This document shows, piece by piece, positions 35,264 to 43,771 of a stretch of DNA of 59,420 bases (position 1 is its first letter; every line of letters starts with the position of its first letter). Where the stretch lies: positions 1 to 59,420 of the forward strand of contig JAIBCE010000007.1 of NCBI GenBank assembly GCA_019694315.1. The letters are read 5' to 3'. Below the pieces are notes generated by a model, which did no database searches, was not told where the DNA came from, and saw only the letters and a list, made by a program, of their open reading frames with translations. The translations under genes were made by a program, and so were the position numbers. This stretch comes from Sandaracinaceae bacterium (GTDB lineage: Bacteria; Myxococcota_A; Polyangia; Polyangiales; Sandaracinaceae).

Positions 35264-36550
35264 GTGCGGACGTCGAGCACGCTCGGATCAAGCTTGGGCC
35301 GAGTCCTCGCACCGCCCGTCGGCACTCGCGATCTTCTGCCGCCCGAAGCCGCCGCCCGGCGCCGCCTGGTGCGCCAGGTCGCCGAGGTGCTCGAGCTGCG
35401 AGGGTATTCGCTCGTCATCACGCCGCCCTTCGAGCTGGTGGAGACCGTCGAGCGCGGCCTCGGTGGTGATCCACGAGAGACGCTGCGGTTCGTGGATCCC
35501 GAAACAGGCGAGGTCTCGGTGTTCCGCCCGGATCTCACCGTGCAGGTCGCGCGCCTCGTCGCGACGAGCTTGCGCGATCGCCCCCCGCCCCATCGTCTCT
35601 ACTACGAAGGTCACGTGCTTCGCGCCCGCCGCGGCCGCGCGCGGCGACAGCGCCAGATCGCTCAGATCGGCGCCGAGTGCATCGGCATCGGCGGCGCGGT
35701 CGGCGACGCCGAGATCATCGAGACCGCGTCGCGCGCCCTCGAGGAGGTGGGCTTGGATCATCGCGTCGAGCTCGCGGTAGTGCCGCTGGTGCGCGCGCTG
35801 TCCAGCGAACTCGCCCCCGACGTGCGGGCCCGGGTCACGGAGGCGCTCGGTCGCAAGGATCGGAAGGCGGTGGAGACGGCTCTCGCGGACGCCCATGCCC
35901 CTCGCCCGATCGCGCGCGGGCTGGCCGACCTCGAAGGCCTCACCGGGGGCGCCGAGGTGATCGCACGCGCGCGCGCGGTCCTCGGTCCGCTCGCTGCCCG
36001 CCATCTGGACGATCTCGAAGCACTCCTCGACGCGCTCTCCGCGCGCGGCCTCTCGCAGCGCATCCAGATCGATCTCGGAGAGGTGCGCGGGTTCGAGTAC
36101 TACACCGGTCCGAGCTTCTCGCTCCTCGCGGAGGGGCCGGGCGAGCCGCTCGGCGGTGGTGGTCGCTACGACGACCTCCTCGAGCGCTTCGGGGCGCCCA
36201 TGCCCGCCAGTGGGTTCGCGATCGACCTCGATCATCTCGCGCGCGCCCATGAGCGACAGCACCCGGAGGCGTCGTTCGCCGAACGTCCGCGCGTGTGTGT
36301 GCGCGGCGAAAATGCGGCCTCGATCCTCGATGCACTGCGCGCCCACAGCGTGCCTGCGGCGTGGTTTCCAGGCACTCGCGACGAGGCGATCGCGTACGCG
36401 CGGGAGTGGGGGCTCGATGCGGTCATCGAGCGTGTCGGCGACCGCGCCACGATCCTGTGGCAGGAACGCGCCGAGGCCTGCTCGGTCGGTGAGATCCCAG
36501 AGCGAGTGCGTGCGCGCAAGGCCGCCCCGCATGCGGAGGACGGACGATGA
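35264..36550 (+). CDS. hisZ: ATP phosphoribosyltransferase regulatory subunit (HisZ)
   Basis: 428 residues of the class II histidyl-tRNA-synthetase fold. Recognisable text: PVGTRDLLPPEAAARRRLV, LELRGYSLVITPPFELVE, RFVDPETGEVSVFRPDLTVQVARLVATSL, RQRQIAQIGAECIG and FEYYTGPSFSLLAEG...LGGGGRYDDLL. HisZ lacks tRNA charging and activates the short form of HisG, the first enzyme of histidine biosynthesis. The hisZ-purA order seen here is common in proteobacteria. A histidyl-tRNA synthetase identity is less likely given the altered motifs and partner. The stop overlaps purA by four bases. Confidence 0.85.
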   Translation: MRTSSTLGSSLGRVLAPPVGTRDLLPPEAAARRRLVRQVAEVLELRGYSLVITPPFELVETVERGLGGDPRETLRFVDPETGEVSVFRPDLTVQVARLVATSLRDRPPPHRLYYEGHVLRARRGRARRQRQIAQIGAECIGIGGAVGDAEIIETASRALEEVGLDHRVELAVVPLVRALSSELAPDVRARVTEALGRKDRKAVETALADAHAPRPIARGLADLEGLTGGAEVIARARAVLGPLAARHLDDLEALLDALSARGLSQRIQIDLGEVRGFEYYTGPSFSLLAEGPGEPLGGGGRYDDLLERFGAPMPASGFAIDLDHLARAHERQHPEASFAERPRVCVRGENAASILDALRAHSVPAAWFPGTRDEAIAYAREWGLDAVIERVGDRATILWQERAEACSVGEIPERVRARKAAPHAEDGR

Positions 36551-37809
36551 CTGTGAACGTGGTCGTGGGCGCCCAATGGGGCGACGAAGGCAAGGGCAAG
36601 GTCGTCGACATGCTCACGGAGCACGCCGATGTCGTCGCGCGCTACGGAGGTGGCGCCAACGCAGGCCACACCCTCGTCGTGAATGGACGCAAGACGGTGA
36701 TTCGTCTCGTCCCGTCCGGCATCCTCCAGGACAAGCCGCTCTGCGTGCTCGGAAGCGGCATGGTGATCGATCCTGCTGTGCTGCGCACCGAGCTCGAGAC
36801 CTTGGCGAGCTACGGGGTGGACACGAGCGCCAAGCGAGTGCTGGTCTCCGAGCACGCGCACGTCGTGCTCCCGTACCACGTCTTGATCGACCAACTCCGC
36901 GAGGCCGGCGCGAACGCCATCGGTACGACCAAGCGCGGCATCGGCCCGGCCTACGAGGACAAGGTCGGGCGGCGCGGGGTGCGCATGATCGATCTGCTCG
37001 ACGGCGCGCGGCTCCGGGCCCGTGTGCAGCACGCCGTCGAGGCCTGGGCGCCCACCATCCTGAATCTAGGAGGCGAAGTCCCCGCGATCGAGCCGATCCT
37101 CGAGGCGTACTCGGCGCATGGGCAGGCGCTCCGGCCATTGATCGGCGATGCCACCGAGCGACTCCATCAAGCCGTGGAGCGCGGAGAGAGCGTTGTCGCA
37201 GAGGGCGCGCAAGGCTCGCTCCTCGACATCGATCACGGGACGTACCCGTACGTGACGAGCTCGACCGTGCTCGCCAGCGGTGCCGCGTCCGGATTGGGCA
37301 TCGGCCCTACCGCAATCTCCAAGGTCATCGGAATCACCAAGGCGTACGCCACACGCGTGGGCTCGGGCCCTTTCCCCACCGAGCTCCACGACGCGCTCGG
37401 AGAGCGCATCCGCCAGCGCGGCGGTGAGTTCGGCTCCGTGACCGGACGGCCGCGTCGGTGCGGGTGGATCGATCTGGTCGCGCTGAGGCACGCCACACGC
37501 CTCAATGGCATGACCGAGTTGGTCATGACCAAGGCCGACGTGCTGGAGGGGCTCGAGACGATCCGCGTGTGTGTGGCGTACGAGGCCGGCGGTCAGCGCG
37601 TGCAGCGCCTCCCAGCGGCCCTGGATGGGCTCAGCGCGGTGTACGAGGACCTTCCCGGCTTCAGCGGCAACCTCAGCGGGTGTCGCGGGTTGGCGGATCT
37701 GCCAGAGGGTCTGCGCCGCCTCGTCGCCCTGACGGAGGCCGCGACCGGCGTGCCGATCACGTGGCTCAGCGTGGGCCCTGAGCGCGAGCAGTCCATTCGT
37801 CTACGGTGA
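36547..37809 (+). CDS. purA: adenylosuccinate synthetase
   Basis: 420-residue GTP-dependent enzyme condensing IMP and aspartate in AMP synthesis. Motifs: VVGAQWGDEGKGKVVDML, RYGGGANAGHTLV, GTTKRGIGPAYEDKVGRRGVR, EGAQGSLLDIDHGTYPYVTSS and TGRPRRCGWIDLVALRHA. Length is typical. It overlaps hisZ by four bases and is followed by a strong bidirectional terminator. Confidence 0.97.
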   Translation: MTVNVVVGAQWGDEGKGKVVDMLTEHADVVARYGGGANAGHTLVVNGRKTVIRLVPSGILQDKPLCVLGSGMVIDPAVLRTELETLASYGVDTSAKRVLVSEHAHVVLPYHVLIDQLREAGANAIGTTKRGIGPAYEDKVGRRGVRMIDLLDGARLRARVQHAVEAWAPTILNLGGEVPAIEPILEAYSAHGQALRPLIGDATERLHQAVERGESVVAEGAQGSLLDIDHGTYPYVTSSTVLASGAASGLGIGPTAISKVIGITKAYATRVGSGPFPTELHDALGERIRQRGGEFGSVTGRPRRCGWIDLVALRHATRLNGMTELVMTKADVLEGLETIRVCVAYEAGGQRVQRLPAALDGLSAVYEDLPGFSGNLSGCRGLADLPEGLRRLVALTEAATGVPITWLSVGPEREQSIRLR

Positions 37810-37833
37810 CCCACCGAGCGACACGCGCCGCCG

Positions 37834-37872
37834 AAAAAACGAAGCGAGGCACTTGCGTGCCTCGCTTCGTTT
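37834..37872. terminator. bidirectional terminator between purA and the outer-membrane gene
   Basis: A perfect 15-bp inverted repeat (AAACGAAGCGAGGCA / TGCCTCGCTTCGTTT) closes a CTTGCG loop. On the plus strand it ends in TTT, on the minus strand in a run of six T. It sits between convergent purA and the barrel gene and can serve both. Confidence 0.9.
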
Positions 37873-37893
37873 GATTCGTGTGGGAGCGGTGCG

Positions 37894-39249
37894 TCAGTAG
37901 AAAACGCGGACGCCGCCGAACACCTCGAACTTGTTGTACTGCGCCGGGTCCACGAACGACACGTTCGTGAACTGATAGGAAGTGAACTGGCCCTGGTAGC
38001 GGAACGTCGCGTTCACGCCGAGCCACTCCGTGAAGCGATATTCCGCGAAGAGACCACCGCCGACGCGAATGTCGTTTCGCAGGCCCGCGGTCGTGTCGAT
38101 GATCGGCATCGCCGCCGTGCCACCACGGATGAGGCCGAAGTCCATGTAGCCAACATCGAAGTCGAGGGCGAGCAGGAACGCACCACCGAGCAACATCTGG
38201 AAGTTCAAGTAACCGCGGTCGCGCGAGTAGTAGTTGCCGACATAGGAAGGGAAGAAGTCGCGGTCGTAGCCGATACCGAGACGCATCCCTTCCATGATCG
38301 TCCACCCGAGCTCGACCTGGGCGACGATGGAGTCGTAGTCCTGTCGGTAGGGCGTCCCACCGACGGTGAGCTGCGGGTAGAAGCCCGCCGCATACCCGAC
38401 CATGGCCTGGGCGGTGATGCTCTCCGTGATCGCGCCGTTGAGTCCCAGGCGGGAGCGCAGGCGGACGTTGTCGAGCACGAGCGTGGGATCCGCAGCGCTC
38501 GTCGAGAAGTAGTCCTGCACTGCCACGACCGTGTCGTGAATCAGGGCCGTCTGGGGGAGGAAGCGGAAGCTCTCCTGCAGCGTGACGGTGTGCGTGAAGG
38601 AGTTGCCGTACTGAAAGCGGCTGTCCTCGAAGAAGTCGAGGCCGAACGTGTACCCCGCCCGGACCTGGACCATGCCGCCATCGGTCTGGAACTGGAGGTC
38701 GAGCCCCGCCTGGTTGCTGATGCGGGCCTGGGAGGCCCCGATCATGTTGAAGTTCTCGGTGAAGGGACGGATGCCGCGCGTGAAGTTGTCCCAGATCGAG
38801 AAGGAGAACGGGCGCTCGGGAAGCACCTGGAGGCGCAGCGAGCCGTTGATGTCGAGGTTCCGGCGCTCCGGCGCGGCGAAGAACTCGTAGTAGGCCGCGG
38901 AGATGCCACCACGGAACGCAACAGTGGGCGGCGACGCGGAGGCGGTGTCATCGCGACCAGAGCCCTCCTGGCGACGCGCGGGACCGATCGTCGAAAACAA
39001 GAAGTGCGGCGTGATTCGAAGAATGCCGGTGTCCACGCGGTGACGACCGGCCGTGGGGTTGTCCTCGGTGAAGTAGAGGTTCGAGTCCCAACCGACTTCG
39101 GCGCCGATGCCAGGGTGAAGCTCGAAGTCACCGACGCGGAACCCCGGCCCCTCCGTCCGCGCGCGATCGGCCAGCCACGCGTTCTGCGCGAGTGCCGACG
39201 CTGGCATGACGGTCGCCAGCGCGACCAAGAGCCCGAGCAGTCTTCGCAT
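37894..39249 (-). CDS. outer-membrane beta-barrel protein
   Basis: 451 residues with a cleavable signal peptide (MRRLLGLLVALATVMPASALA-Q). The mature part is a long series of amphipathic strands with aromatic girdles (GWDSNLYFTEDN, RITPHFLFSTIG, SFSIWDNFTRGIRPF, VRAGYTFGLDFFEDS, ESITAQAMVGYAAGFYPQL, MRLGIGYDRDFFPSYVGNYYSRDRGYLNF). It ends in FEVFGGVRVFY, an aromatic C-terminus typical of outer-membrane barrels. The GWDSNLYFTEDN opening resembles beta-barrel proteins of export or polysaccharide loci, but the function is not known. It is transcribed alone from a strong promoter 107 bases upstream. Confidence 0.8.
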   Translation of the reverse strand: MRRLLGLLVALATVMPASALAQNAWLADRARTEGPGFRVGDFELHPGIGAEVGWDSNLYFTEDNPTAGRHRVDTGILRITPHFLFSTIGPARRQEGSGRDDTASASPPTVAFRGGISAAYYEFFAAPERRNLDINGSLRLQVLPERPFSFSIWDNFTRGIRPFTENFNMIGASQARISNQAGLDLQFQTDGGMVQVRAGYTFGLDFFEDSRFQYGNSFTHTVTLQESFRFLPQTALIHDTVVAVQDYFSTSAADPTLVLDNVRLRSRLGLNGAITESITAQAMVGYAAGFYPQLTVGGTPYRQDYDSIVAQVELGWTIMEGMRLGIGYDRDFFPSYVGNYYSRDRGYLNFQMLLGGAFLLALDFDVGYMDFGLIRGGTAAMPIIDTTAGLRNDIRVGGGLFAEYRFTEWLGVNATFRYQGQFTSYQFTNVSFVDPAQYNKFEVFGGVRVFY

Positions 39250-39642
39250 GAGCAAGCTTGTCCTCAGCGGCGCACCGCGCCGGAAGGGGATTCGAACAAT
39301 CGGTTGTGTTGAGCGGCCACGCCCGCTACCGCGCACAGAGGCCGATGGCGGGGCGAGTATATCGAGGGGGTCAGGGGTGTCAACGCAGAGAACGGCCGCC
39401 GAAACACCAGCGCTTGGTTTGGTGGCGCGCCACTCGCCAAGCGTTCACGCCACGAGCATACGGTTCCCACCCGACAGGCCTACCACCCGCCCCCAGGCGA
39501 CGCCGAGCGATCGCCGACCGGGAGGAGTCGGGATCCCGAGCTGGAACGCCACCACAGGCCCCAACGGATCGATCGCCAACACGGCGCAATCCCAAGCCGC
39601 CCGCGTCGGGGCGTGAATGGAGCGTGGTCTCCCCCGCGGAGG
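39250..39642. other. 393-base intergenic region without a gene
   Basis: It contains the promoter of the barrel gene (39356-39383) and its roughly 100-nt leader. The rest, downstream of the stop of the PglI-like gene at 39643, shows no open frame with coding character, no clear terminator and no repeat. A 12-base stretch (39286-39297) resembles a tRNA T-loop in antisense but no cloverleaf folds around it. Confidence 0.7.
39356..39383 (-). promoter_or_regulatory. near-consensus σ70 promoter of the outer-membrane barrel gene
   Basis: On the minus strand a perfect TTGACA (39383-39378), a 16-base spacer and TATACT (39361-39356, five of six). Expected start near 39349, giving a leader of about 100 nt. 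One of the best σ70-type matches in the window. Confidence 0.7.
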
Positions 39643-41136
39643 TCAGTTCTGCGGCTCGAAGACGAATGGGAAGGTGTAGCTAACGCTGCCACCCTCCGGG
39701 CCAGGGTTGAAACGGAAGCCCTGGACCACGCGCACCACGCACGACGCCACGGCGTCGCTCCCGGTGCTGTTTTCGGCCGCCCGCACGTTCGAGACCGATC
39801 CCGACTCCTGAATCGTCATCGAGATGGCCACGCGCCCCTGGAGCGTTGGGTTCTGGCGAAGCTCACGCTCGTAGCACGCCTGGATGGCCGAACGGCGGGT
39901 CGTGATCATCCGGACGACCACCGATTGATCGAAGTCGCCGGAGCCGCCCTCGTCCTCCACGTCTCCACCGCTGAAGCGCATGCGGGCGCGTGGCGCGCGC
40001 TCCTCGAGTTGCCCGCCTTCTTGGCGCGCCTGCGTGGCGGTGCCATCGCCAGCGCGGCGAAGGCCGCCGAGCTCCGCGCCCGAGCCACCGACCTGACCAC
40101 CGCCGCCGCGCTCACGCAACACGCCACCCGCGCTGCCCTGGGCGACGTTGACGCCTTCAGCCTGAGCCATGACCTCCTCAGCGCTGCCCGTCACGGCGCC
40201 ACCGCGCAGGACGTCTGCAAATGCGCCCTCCCCGCTCCCCATCGCGCCGAGAAGAAGGGTCTCGACCTGCTGCGCAGCATCGCTCGCCGCCATGCGCGCG
40301 TCCGAGTCCGCAGCCGCCTGACGCTCCGACGGAGTCCCATCGCTCGACGACGCGGTCGACTCCTCGTGCCGCGGGGTCGCTTCGGCCTCAGCCGTCTCGG
40401 TCTCGGTCTCGGTCTCGGTCGTGTCCGCGGTGTCCGTGGGCTCGGGCTCGGGCTCCGGGGCCGGCGGCTCCTGGAAGATGAGGTCCGCGACCTGATCGGG
40501 GATCGTGGCGAGCGTGGGCTGCATGGGCCAGTCTGCGTTCTCGAGGAAAATCACGAACCCGAAGTGGGTCATGAACGAGAACATGACGAAGGCCGTGAAC
40601 AACCAGTCGATGCCGGCGGCGAAGCCACCGACGACCGCGGCCGGGAGCTGAGGTCGGGGCTGAACCGGAGGCGCGTCGATGAACTGGAACAGGAGCGTCG
40701 TGTCGCCGATCGTCACGCGTCCCCGCGACGTGTCCGACAGCTTCACTTGCCAGTACGGCCCGGCATTGCGCGCCGCACCGCTGGCACGGAGATTCTCGAG
40801 CTTCTCCACGCCGCCCGCGAGGCCCACACGCCCGCGCATCGCGTCGGTGAAATTCAGGATGTAGTCCGCGCCCACGAGCTGAAAAAGCTCGAACGAGCCC
40901 GCCAGCCCCGCGACGATGAAGTGGTTCTTCTCGGACGCGCCGACGGTCACCGTCTCGCGCCGTCGAATGATCCGCTCCTCCACCATCTTGTCGCCCTGAA
41001 TCACTCCGATCCGGAGGACCTTCGGGCCCGCAGGCCGTGTCGACACGGCCTGCATCGCCATCGTCATCGCACCGGGACGACCGCCTCCAGCGCGCTGCTG
41101 AGGTCCCTGCGGTCCCTGCTGTGTCGGTGTGCTCAT
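39643..41136 (-). CDS. FHA-like / single-span / TonB-like AgmX-PglI C-terminal protein (GltG-like)
   Basis: 497 residues. The N-terminal ~160 residues look FHA-like (VLRIGVIQGDKMVEERIIRRRETVTVGASEKNHF, GDTTLLFQFI). A membrane helix follows (GIDWLFTAFVMFSFMTHFGFVIFL). Next comes a long periplasmic low-complexity linker (EPEPEPTDTADTTETETETETAEAE, then Gly-rich). The C-terminal ~95 residues (RRSAIQACYERELRQNPTLQGRVAISMTI...GFRFNPGPEGGSVSYTFPFVF) match the AgmX/PglI TonB-like domain. This layout is that of Myxococcus GltG/PglI, a component of the gliding machinery. It is the last gene of the seven-gene operon. A trans-envelope energy-coupling role is inferred. Confidence 0.82.
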   Translation of the reverse strand: MSTPTQQGPQGPQQRAGGGRPGAMTMAMQAVSTRPAGPKVLRIGVIQGDKMVEERIIRRRETVTVGASEKNHFIVAGLAGSFELFQLVGADYILNFTDAMRGRVGLAGGVEKLENLRASGAARNAGPYWQVKLSDTSRGRVTIGDTTLLFQFIDAPPVQPRPQLPAAVVGGFAAGIDWLFTAFVMFSFMTHFGFVIFLENADWPMQPTLATIPDQVADLIFQEPPAPEPEPEPTDTADTTETETETETAEAEATPRHEESTASSSDGTPSERQAAADSDARMAASDAAQQVETLLLGAMGSGEGAFADVLRGGAVTGSAEEVMAQAEGVNVAQGSAGGVLRERGGGGQVGGSGAELGGLRRAGDGTATQARQEGGQLEERAPRARMRFSGGDVEDEGGSGDFDQSVVVRMITTRRSAIQACYERELRQNPTLQGRVAISMTIQESGSVSNVRAAENSTGSDAVASCVVRVVQGFRFNPGPEGGSVSYTFPFVFEPQN

Positions 41137-41257
41137 GTCGTTCCTGGGCTGGTCCTGCGCGGAGCTCGAAGCTGCGGAGCTCGGGGGTGCGGGGCTCGAG
41201 GAGACGGAGCCTCGCGCTCACACAGACCTTGGCGGAGAGAGAAAGTTCCGGCGGAAG

Positions 41258-41839
41258 CTAACATTTTCTTTCGACGGGGGTCCAGCGAGGAAGCTGGCGA
41301 TCGATGAGATCCCGAATGGCACCCACCCCCGCCAGTGTTCGTCTTCCGCCGGTTCGTACGGCGCTGCCGAGCGCCACCGTGGTTCCCGAGGCGGCGACAG
41401 CGAGGGCGAGCGAGATCGCGGCCCGCTGGGAGGCCATCCGGCCGACAGCCACCGGGTCCAGGTCCAGCAGACCGTGGTCGGCGTGGAGCCAGCTGATCTG
41501 GTAGGCCACCGCGACGAAGCCGAGCGCAGACGCTGTCAGCCCCAAGATCCGCAGCCACGGGAGCCCTCCCGTGCAGAGCCGCTCCGCGCGAGCCCACTGC
41601 TCGGCGAGCCTCAGGCTGGCCTCGTCGGGGTCGTCGGCGACGAGCACGGGACCGAGCAGAGCCACGGCACCGCGGCATCGGGCCAAGATGTCCCCCTGCT
41701 CACGTCGCGGCAGGCCCCGAAGCACTCGAGCCAGCTTCGAGCCGTCCACGCCGGCGAGCTGCCGGCGCAAGAGCGACGCGCCCCAAGCGGCTCCGACCAG
41801 CCAGATGGACACTTGTGCGACGAGGAGCGCGTCCGCCAT
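41258..41839 (-). CDS. ExbB/TolQ/MotA-like membrane protein (divergent)
   Basis: 193 residues with three hydrophobic segments (LLVAQVSIWLVGAAWGASLL; ILGLTASALGFVAVAYQISWL; AAISLALAVAASGTTVALGSA). The middle of the C-terminal half (LRILGLTASALGF...DLDPVAVGRMASQRAAISLALAVAASGTTVALGS) has the layout of the ExbB/TolQ proton-channel domain but with weak identity. No ExbD/TolR partner is encoded nearby. It lies between a small periplasmic protein and the PglI-like protein, where a proton-driven motor element would be expected. The family assignment is moderate. Confidence 0.55.
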   Translation of the reverse strand: MADALLVAQVSIWLVGAAWGASLLRRQLAGVDGSKLARVLRGLPRREQGDILARCRGAVALLGPVLVADDPDEASLRLAEQWARAERLCTGGLPWLRILGLTASALGFVAVAYQISWLHADHGLLDLDPVAVGRMASQRAAISLALAVAASGTTVALGSAVRTGGRRTLAGVGAIRDLIDRQLPRWTPVERKC

Positions 41840-41842
41840 CGT

Positions 41843-42106
41843 TCAGAACGGCTCGTCCTGAACAGTGCGGAGGATCTCTCGTGTGAAGCTGGTCCGGAGG
41901 TCGAGCACTTCGTAGCCGATGCTCGAGCGGTTGAGGATGTAGAAGGCGTTGGGCTTCTGCACCCGTCCCTCGATGCGAATCTCGTCGAGCTGGATCACGC
42001 GGGGCGCACCGCGCGGGCGGGCCTGCGCCTCTGCCGATCCCGCGCTCCCGAGAAGCAGGGTGCCACACACGGCCGCCAACCAGCCGAGGGTCTCGAGCTT
42101 CGTCAT
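41843..42106 (-). CDS. small periplasmic protein of the Glt-like operon
   Basis: 87 residues: a signal peptide (LETLGWLAAVCGTLLLGSAGSAEA) and a roughly 60-residue mature part (RVIQLDEIRIEGRVQKPNAFYILNRSSIGYEVLDLRTSFTREIL). No known domain was recognised. The position, between the TPR lipoprotein (ATGA overlap at 42103-42106) and the ExbB-like gene, matches where Myxococcus gliding clusters carry a small envelope protein; the match is by context only. Confidence 0.75.
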   Translation of the reverse strand: MTKLETLGWLAAVCGTLLLGSAGSAEAQARPRGAPRVIQLDEIRIEGRVQKPNAFYILNRSSIGYEVLDLRTSFTREILRTVQDEPF

Positions 42107-43740
42107 TGTGCTCCTCCGCTCCCAGAATCTCCGCTGGCAGAGTCTGTGGTGCCCTCGGCCTGCTGTCGAGCAGCGCGAGCCGCTTCACGCTCGGCGCGAG
42201 CACGGTCACGCTCGATCGCGCGGCGTGTGCGGTCGATCTGGCGATTCAGATCGTCGATGAAGGTGCTCGACTGGTCATCGCGCGGCAGCCGCGCCCCCAT
42301 GCCCGTGCGGTACTGCGTGAGCTCCTGTTGGGCGCGCTGGAGCATGTCGAGCTGCTCCTGCCCCGTCAGATCGGTGGATTGGGCCCAATACATCAAGCCA
42401 ATGTTGTAGTGGACCTCGACGGTGCTCGGGCTGCGAGAGATGACGCGATCGAACTCGGCCTTGGCCTTGGTCCACTGCTTGGTCGAGCGATAGGCATCGC
42501 CGAGGTTCAGGTGAACCGCCACGAGATCGGGGACGAGCCGCGACACTGCCTCGAACTGCGTGACCGCCTCATCGTAGTTGGCACCACCGAGCATGAGGAT
42601 ACCCAGCCGCATGCGCGCATCGGCGTAGTCACGATCGATCTCGATGGCGCGGCGGTACTCGGTGATCGCATTCGCAAGCCGCTGCTCGCCCTCGTACATC
42701 TGGCCCCGGAGGAAGTGCCCCTCCGCGTTGTTGCCGTCGATGCCGAGCGCCTGTTCGAGGATCGACTGAGCGAGCTCCGTGCGACCGAGCCTCAGGTTCG
42801 CCTTCGCGAGCACGATCATCGCGGGAACGAAACGCTCGTCGCGTCGGAGCGCCGCGCGAGCCGTGTTCACGGCGTCCTGCGCGCGATTCGCTGCCACGAG
42901 AGAATCCGCGTAGACGGCCTGCACCGACAGGTTGCGGACCCAGCGCTGAGCGATGGGCTGTGCAAACGAGACGGCGTCCCCTGCCCTGCCTTGTCGGATG
43001 TAGATGCGAACGATCCCTTCGAGCGCACGCTCATAGTCGGGCTGGATTCGAAGGGCCTGGCGGTAGTAGCTGAGCGCCTCGTCGGTCTGCCCCATGCGGT
43101 CGGCGAGTACGCCCAGGTTGAAGGCCGCCCGGAACGCGTTGGAGTCGGAGCTCAGGGCGGACTGGAACTCACGCTGAGCAGTCTCCGTGTCGCCCCGACC
43201 CGCGGCTGCAATGGCTCGGTCGTAGGCCTCGCGGGCGGAGCCGGTCATCGGTCGGCGCTGGGGAAGCGCTTCACCCGTGTCGGACTCCGGACGGCCCCAG
43301 GGGCTCTCTTGAGGCGTCTGCGCTGCCGCACTGCCTGAACCGCTTCCGGTGGACGATGTGGAGCCCGACCCCGTCTCGCTCCCGAACGGAGCCCCCGAGC
43401 TGCCCGAGCTGGCCGTCGCCGCCCCGCTGGATCCGCTCGAACCGGTGGAGCCGCTGGAGGAACCGCCGGACCCCGTGGAGCCCGATGTGCCCGAACCGCT
43501 GGACCCGCTCGACCCGCCCGACCCGGCCGACCCATCGTCGTCGGGCTGAACGGATCCGGGCGGGCTCACGAGGTCCCCGCTTCGCGAGCCTGCGCTCGAC
43601 GACCCTGAGCTCGACGGCCCCGAGCTGGAACCTCCTCGACGAACCGTGCCGGACGAGCCGCTGCCGCTGCTGCTTCCAGAAGAGCCGCATGCGGTCAGTG
43701 CCACGACAATCGACAAGACCACGAGCCGTGTGCTGGTCAT
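42103..43740 (-). CDS. TPR outer-membrane lipoprotein with long Ser/Gly linker (GltE/AglT-like)
   Basis: 545 residues. Lipobox LTAC18, then an extreme Ser/Gly linker (residues 19-145, many GSSGSS/SGSTGSSG units). The TPR array (~165-480) includes AFNLGVLADRMGQTDEALSYYRQALRIQPDYERALEGIVRIYIRQG, FLRGQMYEGEQRLANAITEYRRAIEI and VEVHYNIGLMYW. The C-terminus is a charged helix (QIDRTRRAIERDRARAEREAARAARQQAE). The layout resembles the TPR lipoprotein GltE/AglT of the Myxococcus gliding machinery (inference). The true start is ATG 43740 with GGAG upstream; the frame is open farther upstream but antisense-like. Confidence 0.85.
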   Translation of the reverse strand: MTSTRLVVLSIVVALTACGSSGSSSGSGSSGTVRRGGSSSGPSSSGSSSAGSRSGDLVSPPGSVQPDDDGSAGSGGSSGSSGSGTSGSTGSGGSSSGSTGSSGSSGAATASSGSSGAPFGSETGSGSTSSTGSGSGSAAAQTPQESPWGRPESDTGEALPQRRPMTGSAREAYDRAIAAAGRGDTETAQREFQSALSSDSNAFRAAFNLGVLADRMGQTDEALSYYRQALRIQPDYERALEGIVRIYIRQGRAGDAVSFAQPIAQRWVRNLSVQAVYADSLVAANRAQDAVNTARAALRRDERFVPAMIVLAKANLRLGRTELAQSILEQALGIDGNNAEGHFLRGQMYEGEQRLANAITEYRRAIEIDRDYADARMRLGILMLGGANYDEAVTQFEAVSRLVPDLVAVHLNLGDAYRSTKQWTKAKAEFDRVISRSPSTVEVHYNIGLMYWAQSTDLTGQEQLDMLQRAQQELTQYRTGMGARLPRDDQSSTFIDDLNRQIDRTRRAIERDRARAEREAARAARQQAEGTTDSASGDSGSGGAQ

Positions 43741-43771
43741 GAACACTCCGACGTTCGACGGGCCCATCGGA

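Noticed and set aside
35264..36550. Histidyl-tRNA synthetase as identity of the HisS-like gene
   Set aside because: Linkage to purA and divergent motif text favour HisZ; a search for hisS and short-form hisG in the genome would settle it.
39286..39297. tRNA T-loop-like string (antisense GTTCGAATCCCC)
   Set aside because: No matching T-stem, anticodon arm or acceptor stem can be drawn around it, so no tRNA is called; a degenerate tRNA fragment cannot be excluded.
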